This document shows, piece after piece, positions 1 through 5,300 of a stretch of DNA of 8,906 bases. Positions within the stretch are counted from its first letter, which is position 1; each line of letters starts with the position of its first letter. A program made the position numbers and the translations under genes. The notes under the pieces are model-generated. The model searched no databases, was not told where the DNA came from, and saw only the letters and a list, made by a program, of their open reading frames with translations. This stretch comes from Thermoplasmata archaeon (lineage in GTDB: Archaea; Thermoplasmatota; Thermoplasmata; Thermoplasmatales; Thermoplasmataceae): positions 1-8,906 of the forward strand of contig JAKAYJ010000041.1 of NCBI GenBank assembly GCA_021816385.1, written 5' to 3'.

Positions 1-525
1 AGACCATACCAGATTGTTCTTCACAGAAGCCACTCAGATGAGGTATTTATATATGGTAACGGTCTAGTTTTATTCTCCAAATTTCAGGGAGGGCTGGAAG
101 TTGCTAATGCCATCACAGAGATCGCCATTGCAGACAGGAGGCGTCTGAACGATAGGGTAAAAGACATAAGATATTCAGTTATTCCGAACCTGCCTATTCG
201 CATCGTCGAGAGGTTACCTCTGCGTATCAGGGTATCCTCCGATAGTGTTGACAAGGAAAAACTTGCAGAAAAAATTATCAAACATCTTGGTTCAAACTTT
301 GCTTCATATGGCGGCACGAATAACGAAGGAACGTACCATTTTATACTTCAGAGGGAATCTGATAAAGATGGTACCTTTCTTATCTTATCATCTTTTGCTG
401 TGAATATATTTGATAGCGAAGTGATTGTGAGTCCAACATCTGAATCTGATACTACTGATATTGTTGAGATCTTCTACGGGGTAGAAAGATTCTTTAGGGT
501 AGAGGAGAACTGGTTGAGAGATTGA
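1..525 (+). CDS. 3' part of an unrecognised gene, 174 codons, upstream partner of the nuclease gene
   Basis: Reading codons from the first base gives 174 residues without a stop, ending at TGA 523-525. No in-frame ATG occurs in this stretch, so the true start almost certainly lies before the window and the gene is cut by the window edge. The visible protein is soluble-looking, with no membrane segment. It has alternating beta-like hydrophobic stretches (early VFIYG and LVLFSKF, later FILQRES and TFLILSSF) and charged helices such as EIAIADRRRLNDRV and KLAEKIIKHL, and it ends in an aromatic acidic tail (FFRVEENWLRD). I recognise no catalytic motif or family. Codon use is coherent throughout and the next gene starts one base after the stop, which strongly suggests one operon and translational coupling. 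Its role is probably tied to that nuclease-like partner, but this is inference only. Confidence 0.75.
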   Translation, partial: RPYQIVLHRSHSDEVFIYGNGLVLFSKFQGGLEVANAITEIAIADRRRLNDRVKDIRYSVIPNLPIRIVERLPLRIRVSSDSVDKEKLAEKIIKHLGSNFASYGGTNNEGTYHFILQRESDKDGTFLILSSFAVNIFDSEVIVSPTSESDTTDIVEIFYGVERFFRVEENWLRD

Positions 526-526
526 A

Positions 527-1579
527 ATGCCTTCGTCTACCCTGAAAGATAGATTAGAATCCTCCAAACGGGAATGGAACCACGCAAAAGCCAAGTATGT
601 TCTATATGACGTTTTCACTAGGGGAGACGTAAACCATCCTTATAGATATGTTATTTCTGAGTTAGGCATCAAATTAGATGGTTCTCCCCATGGATCATGG
701 GACATAGTGATTGCAGATAAAGTGGATCTTGGAAAAGGATTGCTTACTCCTGTACTTATAGAGGTCAAAACCCAATTCAGCGATAATGAACATTTAATAA
801 CCGACCTCGTTAAGAAAATAGAAGAAACTGAAGAGCTCATAAATAATGGAAAAGCATCTTCACTGCTTAGTCAGATACCTACTATTGGAAAACAACTGGA
901 ACTCAATACGGATAACTTGGAGTATGCTCTTTTTCTCCCGAGTCGGGATACAAATTCACTTATTGATTACATCAAAAGCTACAAAAAACAAACAAAATTT
1001 AAAATCGGTTTTGTGCTCTGGGTATTTGACAACATTGGGTTTGTTACTGATGTTATCAGCATTCCCTCCCTCGCGAGTAATGGGATAAAAGTTTGCAAAA
1101 AAATTAGAAATTCAAATCCTCCACCTCAGTGTAATGTCTGTTTGTGTAAACACCGTGACGAAAGTTTAAACAGATGGTTTCAAAGAGGAGAAGAACAACA
1201 AATTCAGGTTGGAGGCACACTTCCGCCAAAGTTAAGCAGACATTGGACAGACCCCTCTGTTGCGATAACAATCATACTGGCTTCTGGAAGGGTAATTCAT
1301 TCACGCGAGATCTTCATAACAAAGATTGACTTATCCATAAAGATCAGAGAATTGTACGATTACTATAAAATGTCAGTAAAAGACAATGAGATAGATTCAT
1401 ACATCTCTTATATGGAAAGAATGGGCATTCTCAGGGTTGATCGAGACATTCCCCTTAAACCTTTCCGGATAACAAAACGTGTAAGAGACCTTCTCGATAA
1501 TGGAGATGATTTATTAAAAGAAATAGTTAAGAAGGCCTACAAGAAAAAAATAGACCCGTCATCTGGCTATTTTGAATGA
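527..1579 (+). CDS. PD-(D/E)XK nuclease-like protein with Cys cluster and probable C-terminal winged helix
   Basis: This 350-residue protein carries a PD-(D/E)XK-type signature near its N-terminus: Asp59 in SWDIVIAD, then Glu79-x-Lys81 in LIEVKTQ, with a helix containing Glu11 and Glu16 ahead that could supply a further acidic residue. This pattern is known from metal-dependent DNA nucleases and is the main basis for the call. Residues 85-110 form a charged helix. Cys190, Cys202, Cys205 and Cys207, followed by His209, could bind zinc or an iron-sulfur cluster. Residues about 255-325 resemble a winged helix-turn-helix ending in MERMGILRV, so DNA binding is plausible. The ATG follows the upstream TGA by one base and has no well-placed ribosome site, which fits coupled translation. 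The gene ends with tandem in-frame stops TGA-TAA. I cannot name the family. A defence role is suggested by the neighbouring restriction system; a repair nuclease is the main alternative. Confidence 0.8.
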   Translation: MPSSTLKDRLESSKREWNHAKAKYVLYDVFTRGDVNHPYRYVISELGIKLDGSPHGSWDIVIADKVDLGKGLLTPVLIEVKTQFSDNEHLITDLVKKIEETEELINNGKASSLLSQIPTIGKQLELNTDNLEYALFLPSRDTNSLIDYIKSYKKQTKFKIGFVLWVFDNIGFVTDVISIPSLASNGIKVCKKIRNSNPPPQCNVCLCKHRDESLNRWFQRGEEQQIQVGGTLPPKLSRHWTDPSVAITIILASGRVIHSREIFITKIDLSIKIRELYDYYKMSVKDNEIDSYISYMERMGILRVDRDIPLKPFRITKRVRDLLDNGDDLLKEIVKKAYKKKIDPSSGYFE

Positions 1580-1585
1580 TAAAAA
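1574..1585 (+). repeat. 12-base direct repeat, left copy, at the end of the upstream nuclease gene
   Basis: GAATGATAAAAA covers the last Glu codon, tandem TGA-TAA stops and following A-run. The same 12 bases stand at 8253-8264, at the same position relative to the hsdR stop. The two copies bracket the spacer plus the entire hsd cassette. Confidence 0.6.
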
Positions 1586-1607
1586 GAGACTTTAACCTCT
1601 TGTTTTT
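1581..1607 (+). terminator. hairpin plus T-run behind the nuclease gene
   Basis: Just after the stop codon, AAGAG (1584-1588) can pair with CTCTT (1597-1601) around an 8-base loop, and five T residues follow at 1603-1607. The flanking A-run and T-run extend the possible stem past a bulged G. Archaeal termination depends mainly on the U-run, so the T-run alone would be a credible end for the upstream two-gene transcript. Confidence 0.5.
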
Positions 1608-1839
1608 GGGTATCTCCTGCAATGTATCAAGGTTAGCCTGAAGACACCTTCATTTCCGAGATTCTTTGCCATACTCGAAATGTCGCTGAAATTCCTATTA
1701 TCATTGCTGTCCTTGAGGAAAATATTTATTATCTATTTCACTACATATTATCGGTACTGCATATTTTCACCTCACAAATCTGAATTTGCGAAGAACCATT
1801 TTAATTTTAAGGTAGCTATAATCCACTATCAATTTTGTG

Positions 1840-1884
1840 CAAGTTAATCGATAATCATAAATCGTTTTCATCACTTTACCTCTT
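1840..1884 (+). promoter_or_regulatory. probable hsdM promoter, leaderless type
   Basis: An AT-rich element, AATCATAAAT at 1853-1862, is centred about 28 bases before the GTG start of hsdM. That is where an archaeal TATA box lies when transcription begins at or next to the start codon. No Shine-Dalgarno-like sequence precedes the GTG (the bases are ACTTTACCTCTT), which agrees with a leaderless message. The exact box and start site are inferred from spacing. Confidence 0.4.
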
Positions 1885-3897
1885 GTGAATGGTAATTTTA
1901 ATTATGTTACAAATTTCATATGGAATGTTGCCGACTTACTGAGAGATGTCTATAAAAGGAAGGACTATCCTGACGTAATATTGCCATTTACTGTTCTAAG
2001 ACGGCTGGATTGTGTTCTATCAGAATCAAAGGATGATGTGCTTGCAACATACCAGCAATATTACGGGAAACTTGAAGACCCCTCTGCAGTGCTCATGAAA
2101 ACATCAGGGCACAATTTCTATAACATTTCAAAATACGATTTCGAGAAATTGCTCTCGGACCCTTCAAATATAAGGCAGAATTTCTTCGACTATCTTAATG
2201 GGTTTTCAGCAAATTTGACAGATGTAATGGAAAGATTCAAGATCAGGGATCGTATAAACTATCTTGCAGAGAAAGATCTCCTTTACAAGGTCGTGCAGAA
2301 ATTCTCCGAAATTGATCTTGGCCCTTCTACCATTTCTAACCATGATATGGGATATATCTTTGAAGAGCTCATCAGGAAGTTCAACGAAGCCAACAACGAG
2401 GAAGCGGGAGAGCACTTTACACCAAGGGAGATCATCAGGCTGATGGTTGAAATTTTAATGTCCAAGGATCAGAAGAGACTGGAGAAACCAGGAATAATAA
2501 CGACAGTATATGATCCTGCCTGTGGAACTGGAGGAATGCTCACAGTAGCAAAGGATCACGTTACTTCAGAAATAAACGGGAGGGCACAAATAGAACTCTT
2601 TGGCCAGGAGATCAACGATGAAACATATGCAGTGTGCAAATCAGACATGATAATAAAGGGTGAGAATCCTGATAATATAAAACCAAATTCAAGCTTCTCA
2701 CATGACGGTTTTCCCAGCATGACATTTGATTACATTCTCTCGAATCCTCCATTTGGAAAGGACTGGAATCAGGATAAAGGGTTCATCGAGGAAGAGCATT
2801 ATCGCGGTTTCTCGGGAAGATTCGGAGTCGGTCTTCCACGAATTGATGATGGCCAGTTCCTTTTCCTGCAGCACATGATTTCAAAGATGCATTCACCGGA
2901 AACAAGAGCAAAGACAAGGATTGCAATAGTATTCAACGGTTCACCACTCTTCACAGGAGATGCGGGATCAGGAGAGTCCGAGATAAGAAGATGGATCATT
3001 GAAAATGACTGGCTTGAGACCATAATAGCACTGCCCGATCAACTTTTCTATAACACGAATATCAACACCTATCTGTGGATTTTGTCAAACATAAAGGATC
3101 AGGATAGAAAGGGAAAAATCATACTCATAGATGCAAGGGATATGTTCATAGAAATGAAAAAGAGCCTTGGACAGAAGAGGAAAGAGATATCTGATAAACA
3201 GATACTAGAAATCAGGGATCTTTACACCAGTGCCAGGGATGGCGGAAAAGTCAAGATATTTGACAATGAGGATTTCGGCTACAGGAAGATAACCATAGAC
3301 AGACCGTTAAGAATGAAATTCGTCATAAGCGAAGAGGGAATCTCAAAAGTTTCCTCAGATAAAGCATTTGAGAAAGCAAAGAATAGGAAGCAGAAGATTA
3401 TTGATCAACAATCGCAGATGCAGGATGCCACCGTGAATTTATTATCCAAGTTAAAAGGGAATGAATTCAAGACCAAAAGTAACTTTGAGGAAAGTTTATC
3501 ATCTCTTTTGCTAAGCAACGGATTGAGGTTTTCTGCAGCACAGAGGAAAGTACTCCTGAAGATTTTTGGAGTCCGGGACGAATATGCTGAAATATCAACA
3601 GGATCTGATGGAAAACCAGAAGCTGACACAGACCTAAGAAATTATGAAAGTGTTTCATTAAAGGAAGATATTAATGTCTATTTCAACAGAGAGGTAAAAC
3701 CATTCGTACCTGATGCATGGATAAATGAAAGTGTCAGGGATATTAAGGACGGAAAAATAGGAAAGGTTGGATACGAGATCCCATTTAACAGGTATTTCTA
3801 TGAATTTATACCGCCGAGACCACTTGAGGAAATTGATGCAGATCTAAAGAAACTAGGAAATGAAATCATTGATCTTCTCAGAGAGGTCACAGAATGA
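1885..3897 (+). CDS. hsdM: type I restriction-modification DNA methyltransferase subunit HsdM
   Basis: HsdM transfers a methyl group from S-adenosylmethionine to adenine N6 in the site chosen by HsdS; two copies normally join one HsdS to form the methylase core. The N-terminus has the family's helical region (FIWNVADLLR, then ILPFTVLRRLDCVL at 32-45). GEHFTPREI (175-183) leads into the methylase fold. The cofactor motif is DPACGTGGML at 210-219 and the adenine-methylase motif NPPF is at 287-290. Residues about 495-560 are lysine-rich helix, followed by the C-terminal region with REVKPFVPDAW that is usual in long HsdM proteins. At 670 residues it looks complete. GTG at 1885 is the only usable start, since an in-frame TAA lies at 1858-1860 and no ATG lies between; the protein then begins where relatives begin. 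The stop overlaps the hsdS start as ATGA. Confidence 0.97.
   Translation: MNGNFNYVTNFIWNVADLLRDVYKRKDYPDVILPFTVLRRLDCVLSESKDDVLATYQQYYGKLEDPSAVLMKTSGHNFYNISKYDFEKLLSDPSNIRQNFFDYLNGFSANLTDVMERFKIRDRINYLAEKDLLYKVVQKFSEIDLGPSTISNHDMGYIFEELIRKFNEANNEEAGEHFTPREIIRLMVEILMSKDQKRLEKPGIITTVYDPACGTGGMLTVAKDHVTSEINGRAQIELFGQEINDETYAVCKSDMIIKGENPDNIKPNSSFSHDGFPSMTFDYILSNPPFGKDWNQDKGFIEEEHYRGFSGRFGVGLPRIDDGQFLFLQHMISKMHSPETRAKTRIAIVFNGSPLFTGDAGSGESEIRRWIIENDWLETIIALPDQLFYNTNINTYLWILSNIKDQDRKGKIILIDARDMFIEMKKSLGQKRKEISDKQILEIRDLYTSARDGGKVKIFDNEDFGYRKITIDRPLRMKFVISEEGISKVSSDKAFEKAKNRKQKIIDQQSQMQDATVNLLSKLKGNEFKTKSNFEESLSSLLLSNGLRFSAAQRKVLLKIFGVRDEYAEISTGSDGKPEADTDLRNYESVSLKEDINVYFNREVKPFVPDAWINESVRDIKDGKIGKVGYEIPFNRYFYEFIPPRPLEEIDADLKKLGNEIIDLLREVTE
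3882..3887 (+). promoter_or_regulatory. ribosome binding site for hsdS inside the hsdM tail
   Basis: AGAGGT lies six bases before the ATG at 3894 and matches part of the archaeal GGAGGTGAT consensus. It lies within the last codons of hsdM. It supports this start and, together with the ATGA overlap, points to coupled synthesis of HsdM and HsdS. Confidence 0.6.
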
Positions 3898-5252
3898 GAT
3901 ATCCAAGATATCCAGCATACAAGGACAGCGGTATCGAGTGGATTGGGGAGATACCGGCGACATGGAGCATTAAAAAGCTAAAATATGTTATCGAAAATTT
4001 TGTTGGTGGCGCCACTCCTTCAACAGGTGTTGGTGATTATTGGACTACTGAAGACGGTTTTCCTTGGGTTGCAATTAGTGACATTAGTAGAAATGACGCG
4101 ATATGTGACACTGAGAGAAAAATTACTTTTTCCGGGCTGAATTCTAAAAATCTAACTTTACTCTCTCCGGGAACAATCGTTTATTCTATGTATGCTAGTG
4201 TTGGAAAAGTATCGAAGTTGTTAATTACTGCTGCAACAAATCAGGCTATATTAGGTCTGGTAAATAGAGAAAATCAAGTGCTGAATGACTACCTAAAGTT
4301 ATCTCTTGAGTCATTTGAGCCATTCGTTGGGTTTTTATTTAGTTCAAACACACAAAACAATATAAATGAAGAAAAAGTTAAAAATATTGTTATACCGCTT
4401 TCTAGCATCACTGATCAAGCTAGAATTATAAGATTTCTATCCATTAAAAACACTCTCTTAGATAATCTGATTTTAAAAACACAAAAAATAGTAGACCTCC
4501 TTAAGGAAAAACGCCTAGCAATCATAACTCATGCTGTTACAAAAGGCCTTGACCCGAATGTGCCCATGAAGAACAGCAATGTCAAGTGGATTGGGGAGAT
4601 ACCAGAGAATTGGCCCACTATGAAGATCAAGCACACCTCTTATGTCAAAGGGAGAGTGGGATGGAAGGGGTTAACTTCTGAAGAATACAAGGAAGATGGA
4701 TACGCATATTTAGTTACGGGGCAGGATTTTCAATCAAAACGTATTGTTTGGAATTCGTGTTACTTTGTCGACAAAAACAGATATGATGATGATCCTTATA
4801 TTCAACTGAGAAACGGAGATTTGCTGATTACAAAAGATGGTACGATAGGAAAATTGGCAATTGTAAATGAACTCGAAAGACCTGCATGTCTGAACAGTGG
4901 TATATTCCTAGTAAGGTCTTTTAATTATTATGTTACTGATTTCTTATTTTGGATCTTAAGTTCAAAGGTATTTTCTAATTTTTATATTCTTAGAAGCTTT
5001 GGTTCAACTATTCAACATATGTATCAGAATGTCTTTGAAGATTTTGTTTTTCCAGTTCCACCAATAGACGAACAAAAACGTATAGTTTGGTATCTGGATG
5101 GAAAGGTGGAGAAAATCGATAAAATTATATCAATAGAAGAAAATATGATACAGCTACTCAAAGAATACAAGACATCCCTCATAACCCAGGCAGTAACAGG
5201 CAAAATTGATGTTAGAGGTTATACAGATTTTACCACTTCAAACGATGCTTGA
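3894..5252 (+). CDS. hsdS: type I restriction-modification specificity subunit HsdS
   Basis: HsdS reads the two halves of a split DNA target and holds HsdM and HsdR together. The 452-residue protein shows the normal two-fold layout. Each half opens with the same phrase: EWIGEIPATW at 15-24 and KWIGEIPENW at 231-240. Target recognition domain 1 covers about 30-170 (GGATPSTGVGDYW, FPWVAISDI). Domain 2 covers about 245-388 (GRVGWKGLTSEEY, YLVTGQDF, LITKDGTIGK). Each is followed by a conserved spacer helix: ITDQARIIRFL to LLKEKRLAIITHAVTKG (172-218) and IDEQKRIVWYL to LLKEYKTSLITQAVTGK (391-437). Both domain types are common in type I systems, but the target sequence cannot be read from them. The domains look more AT-rich than hsdM and hsdR, as is usual for exchanged recognition domains. 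The protein appears complete and undamaged. Confidence 0.96.
   Translation: MRYPRYPAYKDSGIEWIGEIPATWSIKKLKYVIENFVGGATPSTGVGDYWTTEDGFPWVAISDISRNDAICDTERKITFSGLNSKNLTLLSPGTIVYSMYASVGKVSKLLITAATNQAILGLVNRENQVLNDYLKLSLESFEPFVGFLFSSNTQNNINEEKVKNIVIPLSSITDQARIIRFLSIKNTLLDNLILKTQKIVDLLKEKRLAIITHAVTKGLDPNVPMKNSNVKWIGEIPENWPTMKIKHTSYVKGRVGWKGLTSEEYKEDGYAYLVTGQDFQSKRIVWNSCYFVDKNRYDDDPYIQLRNGDLLITKDGTIGKLAIVNELERPACLNSGIFLVRSFNYYVTDFLFWILSSKVFSNFYILRSFGSTIQHMYQNVFEDFVFPVPPIDEQKRIVWYLDGKVEKIDKIISIEENMIQLLKEYKTSLITQAVTGKIDVRGYTDFTTSNDA
3937..3955 (+). repeat. first copy of a 19-base exact repeat in hsdS
   Basis: AGTGGATTGGGGAGATACC occurs here and again at 4585-4603, exactly 648 bases (216 codons) apart, so both copies are read in the same frame and encode the WIGEIP phrase opening each half of HsdS. 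Identity at DNA level, including silent positions, is higher than the surrounding diverged halves. Confidence 0.9.
4585..4603 (+). repeat. second copy of the 19-base exact repeat in hsdS
   Basis: This is identical to 3937-3955 and in the same reading frame. It sits at the junction between the central spacer helix and the second recognition domain, a position where recombination would swap or remove one recognition domain without a frameshift. Confidence 0.9.
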
Positions 5253-5300
5253 TTGTGAGATAAGATTATATCATTTATTCATATATTTTACTGACATAAG
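5253..5300 (+). promoter_or_regulatory. AT-rich gap with probable separate hsdR promoter
   Basis: The 48 bases between hsdS and hsdR are almost entirely A and T in their second half. They include ATTATA at 5265-5270 and TTTAT at 5274-5278, both in the range expected for a TATA box serving a leaderless start at 5301. No Shine-Dalgarno sequence precedes the hsdR ATG (ACTGACATAAG). Read-through from hsdS is equally possible, as no terminator is evident. Confidence 0.4.

Larger units (their letters stand above)
1580..1884. other. 305-base spacer between the upstream two-gene unit and hsdM, no convincing gene
   Basis: The first part holds the terminator-like hairpin; the last 45 bases hold the probable hsdM promoter. 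In the middle, a minus-strand frame is open from 1732 down to a TAA at 1592-1594. It reads like protein in places (SSMAKNLGNEGVFR) but is only 46 codons and has no recognisable family. A plus-strand frame from ATG 1680 to TAA 1845-1847 (55 codons) overlaps it and is rich in Leu, Phe, Ile and Tyr, as random AT-rich DNA would be. Neither has a ribosome site that I can see. The minus-strand frame could be a decayed gene end. Confidence 0.6.

Noticed and set aside
1680..1847. 55-codon plus-strand frame from ATG 1680 in the spacer
   Set aside because: Its composition (Leu, Phe, Ile, Tyr, Ser) is what random AT-rich DNA gives, it has no ribosome site, and it overlaps a more protein-like frame on the other strand.
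1595..1886. 9-base repeat ACCTCTTGT at 1595-1603 and 1878-1886, at the two ends of the spacer
   Set aside because: Nine bases is well within chance for this window; the first copy is part of the hairpin stem and the second runs into the hsdM start, with no further similarity that would mark a duplication.
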